A DNA stretch of 64,000 nt, taken from assembly GCA_000320545.1 (NCBI GenBank), contig ADNK01000566.1, positions 57,659-121,658 of the forward strand. Direction: 5' to 3'. The notes under the pieces were generated by a model. The model saw only the letters and a program-made list of their open reading frames with translations. It made no database searches and was not told the origin of the DNA. The DNA comes from Bigelowiella natans CCMP2755. Its lineage: Eukaryota; Cercozoa; Chlorarachniophyceae. Position 1 is the first letter of the stretch, and each line of letters begins with the position of its first letter. The position numbers were made by a program, and so were the translations under genes. Positions 23,260-34,528 of the stretch are shown here, in pieces.

Positions 23260-24150
23260 CGGGTGCTTGCATGCGTTGACCGCGCATTGTTTGTTGGCCT
23301 CGTGCTAGCGTGTTCTTCCTGAGAAGCGATGTGGATGTAAATTTCTCAAAGCAGAATTTGAATGAATGTGACATTCGATGTGATGTCATTGTGCAATCCA
23401 TGCACACATTTCGCATGCCAGCATGCATGCCGAAATCAGACCATGCATGCGTGGTGGCGCATGTGACTAGGTGACATGGCATGCGGCGGCGCATGCAACA
23501 CGTGCACTGCTTTGCTGCTAGACCATCAGACATGCTAGCTAGCTAGCATGCCCAAATGCATGGAGTGCTGGCTAGCTGGTGTGAATGGCATTGTTGCACA
23601 CATGCTGCACGTTCCTGCCAAAATGTAACTGCATCTTTTGCAGCGCAGGTTTCATCAAGCTGGCCTAGAACAGATCTGGAGCTGCGTGCACACGCATTGT
23701 TGTGTGCAAACATTAAATGGTGCTGCCACAGTCTGCAGAACGCAACATGCAGCAATGTCACACATCTCGATCAAACCCTGCAATGTGAAGCTAGCGCGAC
23801 AGCCTGCAATGTGAAGCTAGCGCGCTGTCGCGCGCAAACTGTGCGGCCGCGCACCCACGGCGCCGGCCGGGCTGATATTTTGCAAATGAACAAATTGAAC
23901 ATTGTGTTGGAGTCGAATGCCTCCCCTCTTTACACAGCATTCCATCATGGAGGAAGCTGCCTGCTTCCAAGACTTCTTCTTTCCGTCAATATCTGTGCGC
24001 TTACAACTGTGAATTGTACATGAGAGGCCATTCTTGATCATCGTCGTCTGTGGTCTTCGAGTCAAAATTGACGTGATTCTGCAAAAAGAGGGAGGTGGTA
24101 GGCGAGTATCTTCCTGCCACAATACGACCTGTAGCTTCAACAAACACACA
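23260..24150. other. Gene-free GCATGC-rich DNA
   Basis: Palindromic GCATGC/CATGCATG motifs are dense at 23420-23580. A 20-base direct repeat, CTGCAATGTGAAGCTAGCGC, occurs twice between 23777 and 23822. No supported gene. Confidence 0.5.
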
Positions 24151-24154
24151 AATA

Positions 24155-24185
24155 TACACACAAATAAACACACACACACACACAT

Positions 24186-24224
<39 letters not shown>
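24155..24224 (+). repeat. (CA)n-(GA)n microsatellite
   Basis: CACACA runs grading into a GAGAGA tract. Confidence 0.9.
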
Positions 24225-24231
<7 letters not shown>

Positions 24232-24250
24232 GTATACAATAGCACCCATA

Positions 24251-25814
24251 TTACGAATATATATCCCCCCCCCACACACATACACACACTACGAGTATTG
24301 TAATCTTCTGCCCACCTCCCCCACAGCTGGAATGGTCTAAGCTGGCAGACGCTGAAATGCCTAACACCATCATCATCACCGTCGTCGTCGTCGTCATCAT
24401 CTTGATAGCTATTAATAATGTACGTTGTGTTCTGTTGGTCGATTCCCTAAACTCACCTTTGCTGCTGAGAACCCTCAAAGGCGCTGGGTATTTGGATGAT
24501 CCAGGCTGTGCAACCCCCGAAGGAGAACAGAAAGGAGTCGTCGCTGTCGTCGCCGGTGTTTTATGTTGAGACGTTGTGGTTCTTGTCGTGGTTGACGTCG
24601 TTCTTATTGCTCCTGTTGTCGAAGGTGAGGAGGAGGAGGATGATGATGATGATAATGATGACGATGCTAGAATAGACAGTTGTTGCTGCTCTCTTTGTTG
24701 TCGTCGTTTGGAGAGCTGTTGACGGTTCGCCTTTACCCTACCACTTCTATCTCCTCTTCTTTCTTCTTTCCCTTCTCTTGCTGGGATAATAATAGCTTTG
24801 TCGTCGTCATGATCATCATCATCATCATCATCATCATTATCGTAAGCGTTGCCGTCTTGCTGCTTCTTCAAACTCATCACAGATGACACACAAGACGACG
24901 ATGAGAATGACACTAATGACGGCGATAGGGTAATCTGCGCGCGTTCGTCGTTGCTGCTGCTACTTCTGCTTCTGCTATTGTAGCTCCAGCCGCAATCGAC
25001 GGCAGCACCAGTAGTAGTGCGGTCTGCTGGGGTTGTAGACTCCCTCATCAGCAGCATCCTCCCTGATGTATTCTTTGCATGATAATGACCATTGTTCATA
25101 TCTGAGAAGAGCTTCTTCCTCCTATTGCAAATCGATTTTCCCACTCTCCTCACCCTGTTACGTTCCAAAACAACGTTTCGTCTACCCTTCTCATGATCTC
25201 CTCCTCCTCCTCCTCCTCCTCCTCCTCCTCCTCCTTCTCTGTGATTCCCAGCATCCAACCCCCTCTCTGTCTGTCTCGTTTTAAAAAATATTGTCGTCAT
25301 CACGGCCTCATGATCGTTATCTTGTGCTCTAAAAGTGGTATCATCCATTGCCGAGGTTACGTAGTATTGACACTTAATAGCAGCAGCAGCAGCAGGAGGA
25401 GGAGGAGAAGAAGTAGGAGAATGGTGGGAAGTACACCTCATCTTCTTCGTTACGCGGAAGTCTCTTCTTCCTCCTCCTCCTCGATCATACTCTCGCCTAT
25501 CATCTGCTCCTCCTCCCTCTCTTCTTCTTTCTCCTCCTCCTCCTCCTCCTCCTCCTCCTCCTCCTCCTCCTCCTCTGGATGCTACATCTCTTCTCCGCCT
25601 CCCCTTATGTGGTGGGGGGAAAGGGGGTGCCGATGAGATGTCTTTGGCACTTGAGCTGGAGCTGATATCAGTGGGTAAAGAGGTAGAAGTAGTAGTAGCA
25701 GCAGCAGCAGCAGTAGTAGTAGTCGTTGGGCTTGGCTGCTGCCTCCGCACGGGTGATAACCGCACGTAGAAACTGATGAGTGATGATAACAACAGACAGA
25801 ACATCACACGCACC

Positions 25815-25857
<43 letters not shown>

Positions 25858-25903
25858 ACACACCATTAACAACAACAACAACAACGAATGACGACGACAT
25901 CAA
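24251..25903 (-). other. Long open frame made mostly of simple-sequence repeats
   Basis: This minus-strand frame is open for 550 codons, but poly-D, poly-S, poly-G, poly-T and poly-CV runs from CTC, ATC, GTC and CA microsatellites dominate it. One middle part (near 25000-25170) has mixed, basic composition that could be an exon. Repeats of these units avoid stops, so length is weak evidence. I do not call a gene. Confidence 0.25.
25804..25863 (+). repeat. (CA)n microsatellite
   Basis: About 28 CA units with one TA interruption. Confidence 0.95.
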
Positions 25904-26315
25904 CGACCAACAACATGAATAATGAAGCGGAGGCTAGGAAAGCAGGAAGGTGAATAGCATTGGGTTAGTTGCTGGAGGATGAGTTTCATTCATTCGTGCG
26001 TTCTCAGTGTGCATCCTTCGGTGATGACGACATGGACTGTGTGTATTTTTAACAGTCAAAAAGCATAAAATATCCTAAATAAATGTATATCAAGGAAATG
26101 CTAGCTTTCCTTCCTTCCTTCTTCTCGTCTCCTCTTCACATCCTCCCCCCCCCTCTCCTCTCTCCAATCTAGCTACATATAGACTGGCAAAATCCACCGC
26201 AACTTCTACGTGACTCGTTCGGCGACATAACGTCATGTATTATGTTTCTTCCAATTCTAGAGCCCCCTCCATCCCAATACTCTTTCCTTTCTCCCCTGCC
26301 CTCGCTGCCTTCCTC

Positions 26316-27384
26316 TCACCCATATTCGTGCGTGTAGCGAGCAATGCTTCCGTGGTGTTGATTGGAGGCCCCACGCATTCTGAGGAAGCACTCAACCAGC
26401 GTCATACGATCTTCCCCCGTCTCCCATGTCCACACATCGCAGCACTCGCCTGCTACAGACGGATTCTCGCCCCACAGCGAGCCAATGGCGGTGTAGAATA
26501 CGCTCCCTACGAACGATGGATTATAACTGTGATGATGATGATGATAACGATATAATTGGGTTGACCTCCTCCTCCGCAACCCTCCTCATCCCACCACCAC
26601 CACTCCCACCATCGACATCGTCGATGACGTCTCTATCAACAAAGGTGAGATACATCCATAAGCATCCCCTCGCACTTACCAGTGGTTTCGCCTCTAAAAC
26701 AGAGGATGATTAGTATTTCGCCATTCTTCCACACTCCCTTTCCCCTTGAGTGCTCGAGCTGTATCCTGAGCGAATCCCCGGGAGAACGGAACTTTTCAAT
26801 CTCGCACTTCCTGTGCCCTGCAGGGAAGCCCTTCAACCCGTACGTTAGCGTGGAAAACAGCGTAAGCGATTCTCCTGATGAGTGCAATACATGCAACCAT
26901 AATTGAAAGACGAAGTAGGAGAGGGCGGGGGGGGGGGGGGGGGGGTGGGGATTTTGGGTTAAAATTCGTCGATTATACCTGTCTGATTATCAATATGGAC
27001 CCGCCGATTCACCGCCCCCTCTCGTTGTTCATGTGCAGCATTTTGCTGCTGCTGCTGCTTTGAGCAAGACTGGCCATGCCCTCCTCCTCCTCCTCCTCCA
27101 CCTCCACCACCTCCTCCTCTTCCTCCTTCCATTCTTAGTTGTCGTCGTTGCGGAGGCATGCCAGCCGGTAGCTGCTCTGGGTACTTTGCATTTTTGAAAA
27201 GGCCGCTGCTAATGTAGCAGCTATCAACCCCACCACCATCATCTCTCTCCTGCGCATGAAACCACTCCTGAGGGGTGTATGGAGAAGTATGTAGTTGTTA
27301 TGGTTGGTAGTTCTATTGATACTTGACTAAACGTCACCTCGTCTGCTGATATATGACGACGAGTACTTACATCCCCACTGGTTG

Positions 27385-27425
<41 letters not shown>

Positions 27426-27545
27426 ATGGTTACCTGCGTGACGCTATTCCCCTTGTTGTTATGCCATCGACGCCCCTTTCTAAAGAGCCTCGCAACATTC
27501 ACCCAGTTTATGATACTAATGAGCTTCCAGAAGGGCTTTCTGAAT

Positions 27546-27579
<34 letters not shown>

Positions 27580-27591
27580 GTCCAGTAGTAG

Positions 27592-27626
<35 letters not shown>

Positions 27627-28852
27627 ACAACACGTATTAGAGGCTATAGAATGATAGTTTACACTGATCCAATATTAATATGATCCTTATTATCCAAAGG
27701 CTGTTACGTGTGCGGCGATGAAGAATGCAGCGACCAACTCACTCCTCCCGCTACCCTCCTTCACCTCCTCACTCTAGTTGAGAAGCCTGCTAGTTATTAT
27801 AGACCTGTAGTCATAGAGGGTGGTGCGAAGCAACCGAAAGATATCGCTCATGCCGAGACGCTCCGCTGGCAGCCTCAAATCCAGCTTCGAGAGCTTTCCG
27901 TTGGGTAGAAATTCGTCGATCTTTCCCGTGTAGACATATAGACAACAAACAAAACGTTCAACATTATTTCTTCTACCACACACACATACGCGCGCGCGCG
28001 CGCGCGCAGGCGGGCATGAGCTTGCTTACCACATATCCCGTGAGCTTTCCTCTGATCTTTTCTGATTGGGCAAAAACCAGTGAAATGACCAATTCCACAG
28101 ATGGAGTAGGGCAAACGCTTCCTCCCACGTGGCCATATGTACGGAAGGAGCATGCCAGTTGATGTTGGTTATCGCCTATGCGATCACCGCTTCGCGAGTG
28201 AGCTCCGTCTCTCCCCTCCGTTTTTTTCTTGTCGGCCATGTTTATAGCAACGTCCTCCTCCTCCTCGAGATGGAGTGTGTAGGAGTTGAGATTGTCAAAG
28301 CAGTGACAGCTGATGGCATGGCTCGCTGCAGTCGGCAGCACAATTTGTAAATCCCAGCTGTTAGGATCCATCCTAGCATCCGTTACCGTGATTCTTCTTC
28401 TTCTTCTATACTTTTCCCTTCAAAGCAACGCGGGTACAGAACAAGTGGAGCGAGATAGGGGGGGGGGGGTTTGGGTGAGAAAGAGAAAAATATAGGAGAT
28501 CAGAGTGCTAGAGTTGTTTGCGGCAGTATTCGGTTTTCTCGTTGGTATATAGGCTGCCTAGGCTGATTCATTGTTTTCCTCACGCTAACGACGATATCAT
28601 CATCATCCACTCGCACGCACTACTACCAGTTACTGCTGCTAGGAAAGAGTAAGTCAACTCGAAATCTGAGACATTCCATCTGCTGCTGCTGCATGGTCTC
28701 GAGGCACGCTGCGTAGCTAGCAGTATTCAGATACGTGGTACCGTGTTGTGCATATAATGGGCAATAAACACTTAGCTTCGAGTTAATATACTTACAGAGG
28801 AGCATCGGATGGTGATTTCATTGTCATCAGTTTTTTAATCATCAACATACCA

Positions 28853-28896
<44 letters not shown>

Positions 28897-29024
28897 ACTA
28901 CTACCATCCATCTAATTGTTGGTGTAACAATACATGAATAACGAGTCTCCTCATTTTATAAGTCGATGCAGCTGGAATGTATACGTGGACAGGTAATATA
29001 TGTGTGTGTGTGTGTGTCTGTGTG

Positions 29025-29068
<44 letters not shown>

Positions 29069-29278
29069 ATTGTAACTGAGGACGACGAGACCTACCCTTG
29101 AAGGAGGAGAGGCCTAAGAGCTCCCCCATCGATACGAATGGTTAGGCGAGGTTCTACGTTGTACGCTTCCAAAAACATTCCCATCACCTTCCGGAGCCTC
29201 CTGACTTTGTCATTATCCTCCTCTTCTTCCTCTACGCCACGCCCGATTACCGTGGGGGGGGGCTCGCAGAAGTACCTG
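26316..29278 (-). CDS. Unrecognised split gene in microsatellite-rich DNA (approximate exons)
   Basis: Several minus-strand segments are protein-like and flanked by good splice sites: about 29278-29090 (RLRKVMGMFLEAYNVEPRLT), 28371-28045 (SWDLQIVLPTAASHAISC ... SEKIRGKLTGYV), about 27938-27805 (IDEFLPNGKLSKLDLRLPAE), about 27160-26985 (MPPQRRQLRMEGG plus poly-G and poly-Q), about 26868-26697 (GESLTLFSTLTYGLKGFPAG) and 26316-26500 (FYTAIGSLWGENPSVAGECC), ending at TGA. The 27160-26985, 26868-26697 and last segments connect in phase 1, and 28371-28045 joins the next in phase 0. The upstream links and the start are unresolved, and more than one gene is possible. No family was recognised. CTG, GAT and AGT triplet runs sit in or beside its introns. 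Confidence 0.45.
27384..27628 (+). repeat. Cluster of triplet repeats: (CTG)n, (GAT)n, (AGT)n
   Basis: CTG units at 27391-27424, GAT units at 27546-27579, AGT units at 27586-27626. The CTG block may be translated as poly-Ala or poly-Ser in the minus-strand gene. Confidence 0.9.
28849..28912 (+). repeat. (ACT)n-(GCT)n triplet repeat
   Basis: ACT units followed by CTG/GCT units and ACT units again; intronic or intergenic. Confidence 0.9.
29001..29065 (+). repeat. (TG)n-(TA)n-(TG)n microsatellite
   Basis: TG runs flank a short TATATA block. Confidence 0.95.
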
Positions 29279-29952
29279 ATGAAAAATCAAGTTTTACATT
29301 TTGTGACTTTCCATTGTTTACATCTGCTATATGTAAAATATGATATTTGCATAAAATAAATATATAGTTGGTGAGTGATCAATTCAAATATTCCTCTTAC
29401 TCACCCTGTTTCCATGTACGTAATATTGTTGACCTGATAGGTGGTGGAATCTTATTCTTCGCCACAGCCTGCTGCTGTCGGCAAAACGATGATCTTGTCG
29501 CGTTCCCGTACCAATTGTCAGGATGATGGTTTGGATGATAATAACGATGGTGATTCATGCGCTGCAGATACTCTCCAATTTGGCCGAAATTAGAGTCAGG
29601 CGCTGAGACAGAATGAAGAAGAGGAGCAAACTGATAGGGAAGATATTGCAGTGAGGGGTAAATTGGGCGCGAAGTTGCTATAAAAGCTGGATGATAATGA
29701 TACTGCTGCTGAGAACGGTACCGATGCCTGTGAAATATGATGATGATGATGATGATGATGATGATAATGATACTGATGGTGGTGACGATGACAACGGCTT
29801 TTTGCTGTGTTGATAATGCATTCGCAGGGCAATGATAGCCGAGTGATTACACACCTAGCCGAGGGATTACACATCTTTCCCTCTTCCTATACTGGATTAG
29901 ATTAGTCGAGCTGCATATAGTAGTTATTCTCTAATTTTACGCATATCGGCTA

Positions 29953-30957
29953 CTACCGTAAGTCGGAAAGGTGGGTCAAATGCGTCTTTTGTGTCGATAG
30001 AAAGCGGCGTTGATCAAGAAACTTCTGGGGTTTTTTTGCCAGTCGAATGTCATCTAAGAGTTCCTGGTATTTTTTGCGAAAATGCTCGCAGCGATTCAGA
30101 AAGTGGCGGCACCATATTGTTTTGAAGTACCTAAGAAAAATTGTACGAAGATTCGTTAAGACAAGGATGGGGATGCAGGAATTATACACCAGTTTCACGC
30201 ATTATTTCCGTTGGAAAAAGAAGGGATTACAATTTAGATAGAATTAATTTGTTCATATATTTGTTACTACTTGGACAGTTTGAGGGATAGCATCCTTGGC
30301 CTGGATGATTTCCCCTTCCGCTCTAAGCAGCCAAAGGGACATCTATATTCCAGGAGTGGTGGCACAGGGTCTAATCGGTCACCGCCTCCGGTATCTTCGC
30401 CAACTATTGAGGTGTTTCTCCTCCCTTGTAGATCCATATAATTACAGTTTTTACTCCGAGCCAGTCGAAGTTTTTCGAACTTGGCCTCCCATTCGTTCAG
30501 CTCATTCCGAAATTGTATCAGCTGTTCCTTCTTCGCTGCTAACGTGGCATCGTTCCAATGCCTTAGGGCTCGTGCATCTTGGAGCTTTTGGTCCAGAAAG
30601 ATGTCGTCGTAGAAGAGCAGAGTCTGCACTGTCTTCGGAACAACATGGCGAGCTCTCCATGCAGGGTTATTTGTTGTCATTTGCAAGCTCTTCGAGTTCC
30701 CCCCCGTCTTCTCAGTTCAGCCGCATCATTGGCGGAGGTTGGTCTAGCTGGTCTCGTGTTTCAGTAGCTGCTTGCCGTTGTTGGCATGTAGTGAGGCTCG
30801 GCTCTGACTTGACACACAGCACGCAGCAGATGGTGCTCGAACAACAAAATTCTTTGAAAGCAGGCGGATGCGAGGGCAATTTCTCGGCGAATGACATGCC
30901 CCGTTCTTGTCGCTCGTTCGAAATCCGTGAGATCTTCCAGAAGAGCACTGCAGTCGT
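29953..30957 (-). CDS. Unrecognised helical protein (3' exons)
   Basis: The last two exons, 30271 upward and 29953-30130, join in phase 2 (donor AA/GTAGTA) and end in TAG. The penultimate exon encodes LFYDDIFLDQKLQDARALRH and LIQFRNELNEWEAKFEKLRL, a predicted coiled coil; the last encodes CRHFLNRCEHFRKKYQELLD. A further upstream exon, about 30957-30826, reads LLEDLTDFERATRTGHVIRR and can join in phase 0. The charged helical make-up suggests a structural or coiled-coil protein. The family is not recognised and the 5' end is missing. Confidence 0.5.
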
Positions 30958-31125
30958 ATGTAGTGGTTTCGCCTATTATTTAATTATTTCGAACGGTAGA
31001 TGATATCTAGATGAGGTGAGATGAGACTGTGACGCTAACTATTTTTCTGACAATGATTATGATGATGTCGCAGCCAATAAATATAGGTTATTTTTATTTA
31101 TTCGTATCATTATTCTTGGAAAGGA

Positions 31126-32094
31126 ATGCCAACGGACCCGAATGGCCGTCTCCTGCCAATCGCCCTCAGCGTCCTTGCTGTGCTCTGCATACACATAAAC
31201 AGTAGCGCTATCGTTGGCTCACTGAGTACGGGGGGCGCTACTGGAAGGAGCATGCAGGTACGACGTTGGCCTTTGAAAGTCAAATCTGCTGTCAGCACTC
31301 AGTTCCGAACGATTCGATCCACAATTTCGGATTTGAGCTACCACATTGCAAACGGGCCTTCAAAGGGTTCCTCATTCCCTTTCAATTTAAATGAGGACAC
31401 CAATACAAGGATACCATTCCACTCTAAAAGCCAAAAGGGACAGATTCTTGCTCATACTGCGTGGCCCGAAGGCGACAGCGATGAAAAATTACCACTTCTC
31501 ATCCTCATCCACGAGTTCTTTGGACTAAACCCGTCGATAATAGATAAGGCTGATGCACTTGCAAAGAAGCTCAATTGTGTTGTCATTGCGCCGGATACTT
31601 TCCGTGGAGTCAGCACAACATTCATTCCCAGGGCAATCTGGTTGGCCCTCTCAACTCCTCAACAGCGGGTAAACGACGACATTGACACCGTTGTTGATTG
31701 GGCCTCAGAACATGGAAAGATAGACAGCTCTCGAATCGCTTTGATGGGATTTTGCTATGGTGGTGGAAAGGCTATCCGATATACGACTCAGAGACTCCCA
31801 ATAGCAGCTACAGTAATATGTTACGGATCTCCAGTTACAGACCCAGACACATTAAAGAATCTGAAGGCTCCTGTATGCGGTGTATATGGAAGTCTTGATC
31901 CACAGTTTCCGCCTTCTGTTTTATCCAATTTTAGGGCTGGATTAAATCAGGCTGGAATTCAACACAAATTAGAGGTGTACGATGGAGTAGGACATGCCTT
32001 TTGGGCTAATATGGACCAAATTACGCGCGGCCAAAAGCCACAGATTGATGCATGGAACCAATGCATTGGCTTTTTAAGAACTTTTTTTGAATGA
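31126..32094 (+). CDS. Dienelactone-hydrolase family alpha/beta hydrolase
   Basis: Intronless, 322 residues. The C-terminal 220 residues show the DLH layout: LILIHEFFGLNP (oxyanion and Glu region), APDTFRG, nucleophile elbow GFCYGGGKA (Cys), CGVYGSLDPQFP (Asp) and GVGHAFW (His). The Cys-Asp-His triad is complete. The family hydrolyses dienelactones and other small esters. The first 30 residues are a hydrophobic signal-like segment (LLPIALSVLAVLCIHINSS), followed by a basic, Ser/Thr-rich stretch. Secretion or plastid import is inferred. The start gives the signal-like N-terminus and follows an AT-rich leader. Confidence 0.9.
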   Translation: MPTDPNGRLLPIALSVLAVLCIHINSSAIVGSLSTGGATGRSMQVRRWPLKVKSAVSTQFRTIRSTISDLSYHIANGPSKGSSFPFNLNEDTNTRIPFHSKSQKGQILAHTAWPEGDSDEKLPLLILIHEFFGLNPSIIDKADALAKKLNCVVIAPDTFRGVSTTFIPRAIWLALSTPQQRVNDDIDTVVDWASEHGKIDSSRIALMGFCYGGGKAIRYTTQRLPIAATVICYGSPVTDPDTLKNLKAPVCGVYGSLDPQFPPSVLSNFRAGLNQAGIQHKLEVYDGVGHAFWANMDQITRGQKPQIDAWNQCIGFLRTFFE

Positions 32095-32159
32095 TGTATT
32101 TTTTTACATGACCATCCCAAAATTGATACACAGAGCGCAGGTTGGGTTTGTCGCATCTC

Positions 32160-32900
32160 GGAGCCCTAGCTAGCTAGACATGCGTCAATGCACCGCTTTT
32201 GTGAAGTGCAAGCCGTTCTCGTGCGATGTGACTCACGCCGAGCCGTCAACTGACTTGAATTATGCAACCGCACGATGTGTTCACAGTTGCGCATTCCTTA
32301 GCCGCATTTGAAGTATTGTGCTCTTTCATCACTTGTGCACATCTGGATCGATGGTCGTACATTCATCATTGTAAGATGCTGCCTGCGCACATTCACATCT
32401 AGCTTTCGATATGCGATGATGGTGCCACAGCTAGGCAATACAGGGGGGCGGGGTAACTGTATACTGCTACAGCTAAACCATCATTAGGGAAGGGGGGGTT
32501 TACTGCACTTAGCGCGATGTGTATTTCGCGCCGATGATGTCACAGCTCGTAAGACGGCATAAGCCACACTAGGTTGGTGCTCATCGATTGAAGGCATGAA
32601 TGATTTTAAAACAATGATGAGACCATTGAAATTGAACAAACCACGGGAGACATTGTAAATGGAAATTGGTTGGTTGTAGCTTGCTTAGTAGCTTGTCCCT
32701 CGAATGATCCAAGCTACAAGAAGTATTTTTTTGACAAGTTTGATAGTACAAACACCCTGCCGTAAAACATGGTACACTAAATTTCAGTAGACTGTAGTGC
32801 AATAAATGACGTGAATATTACGCAATTAGCGAAAGCCTCGCCGTTTCCATGTCCAGACATACATCAGGAAACAATAAGTTCGCGTTGCAAGGATCACCTA
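32160..32900. other. Gene-free intergenic stretch
   Basis: No protein-like frame. It has short inverted GCGATGTG-containing motifs and a poly-G block near 32440-32500, nothing assignable. Confidence 0.5.
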
Positions 32901-32939
32901 AGACCTATTGGATGGAAATATTAAAATTCAATTTTAAAG

Positions 32940-34330
32940 TATTGGTGTTCAATAAAACCTGAAACGTGACAAAGGAAGCTCCTAGCATCGCCGAAAGGAT
33001 GTTCCAACGTAATTCGTCATGAAGCACTTCTTTTCCCTTTGAGTGAAACATTGAGGGCATTATTTCATAACTCAAGTCTATCAATGGTGCGTATTCATCT
33101 TTATGTGTTTTACAACATTTATTGCGAAAAGTCCTCCACATCCGCCAATAGTGCCACATATTATGGGTCCAGTAAGGCTAAGACCACCTAGTCGCTCCCA
33201 TACCTGAAATGGACGCAGAACTCATCATTGGCATCATCAGCTTCCATAATTTGTCAAAAAATTTGCCTTTTCAGTACTCGTGCAGACCGAATTTGCACGG
33301 AAGGTTTCTTCAAGTAATATCCAGACTTCATTCACTGAATAAAGGGGGAAAGTATTTGCTCCTTGTTCCGGGACTTCATTCTGTATAACAACGGATGGGC
33401 TACCTATGGGGAGATTGTAGAAGTGTGCCATTCTTTTTCCAGGAAAAACGAAGAATAGGAACCAAAACATCTGTCAGATCAGAGAGGGGTGAGTGCAGAT
33501 TCATTAGATGTTCATGTGGAGAGATGAGTACCACAGATAGCAGTATGCAAGGATCACTTCGTACTGGAAGTATGGGTTCTCCGATCTGAGATGGTTATAA
33601 TTCTATCTTTATGAATGGCTTATTAAATGTTAGAGCCATGCAAACCCCGATGTACCATAATGGGAACGATTATCCCTCCTCCAAATCCTGTAAGCACCAG
33701 CCTTACGATTTGAAACGCCCATGTGCCTTCTTCACTCTACGGAAGTATATGAGATATTGGATTGCAAACTCTTCTTTTCCAGGAGAATGATTGGGCAAGC
33801 ACCTTCGGAAGTTTCGCAATCTGATTGCACGCCTTTGCACACCGGCCTGCCATACATATGAGCAGCTAGGCCGCCCCACATAAACCAATTTTCACAAATA
33901 GGATCTTAGAGTTTAATCTTGCTTTATGCAAACTTGCTGGCTCACCCTATTTAAAAGATGCAAGGGAGGTCAAAGGGGTGCCTACCGCGTATCTTTGCTT
34001 GTAAAGCAGAAAGTTTTTGAGAAGCGTAGCCCCCACGTCGTCGCCACTGGTCATCGTTCCGAGGAAGAGCTTTTGGCAGGAACGGATAATCAGGAGCGGA
34101 TAATCTTCCATGTTTCATTCGGATATAGATCCGATAAATTACATCGTTATACACGTGCTCGATGACCTCATCTATGGCCAGGATAATAGTGCATTGGTGA
34201 ATTGGGAGGGTAGTAGTCCCGATAGTTTAGGGGTTAATTGTTGCCTGACATCAGCATTGAGTAGCTTTGGCAAATCCGTTGATAATATCCTTGACATCAC
34301 ATTCCAATTTTATAAAGCGACAAGGATTCT
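32940..34330 (-). CDS. Unrecognised membrane protein with glycine-rich transmembrane helices (approximate exons)
   Basis: Minus-strand coding-like segments run from about 34310 to 32940: LPKLLNADVRQQLTPKLSGL; EHVYNDVIYRIYIR; SCQKLFLGTMTSGDDVGATL; LAAHMYGRPVCKGVQ; WAFQIVRLVLTGFGGGIIVP; MFWFLFFVFPGKRM; LGGLSLTGPIICGTIGGCGG; and RWNILSAMLGASFVTFQ. The two glycine-rich helices (LVLTGFGGGIIVPI and LSLTGPIICGTIGG) resemble each other, hinting at an internal duplication. Individual splice sites are plausible (for example an acceptor TTTCAG near 33204), but I did not close the full frame. Family and function are unknown. Confidence 0.45.
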
Positions 34331-34528
34331 AGCTTGTCGCAGAATGAAAGATGAACGGCTTCCCATTTTACTTCAGTGAAACCGACTCACCACCCCTGTA
34401 TTGCTGTGTAATCGTATCGGTTATTATCGGGTTGGGGGGTAAGATAAAGGTATTACGGCCGGATGGAATACAGTTCAAATAAACCCTTTCATTCACACTT
34501 CTCTTGCTTTGTTATTTCACGCAGAAGT

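Noticed and set aside
24251-25903. A 550-codon minus-strand open frame
   Set aside because: Mostly poly-D, -S, -G, -T and -CV runs from simple repeats that avoid stop codons; no domain-like order.
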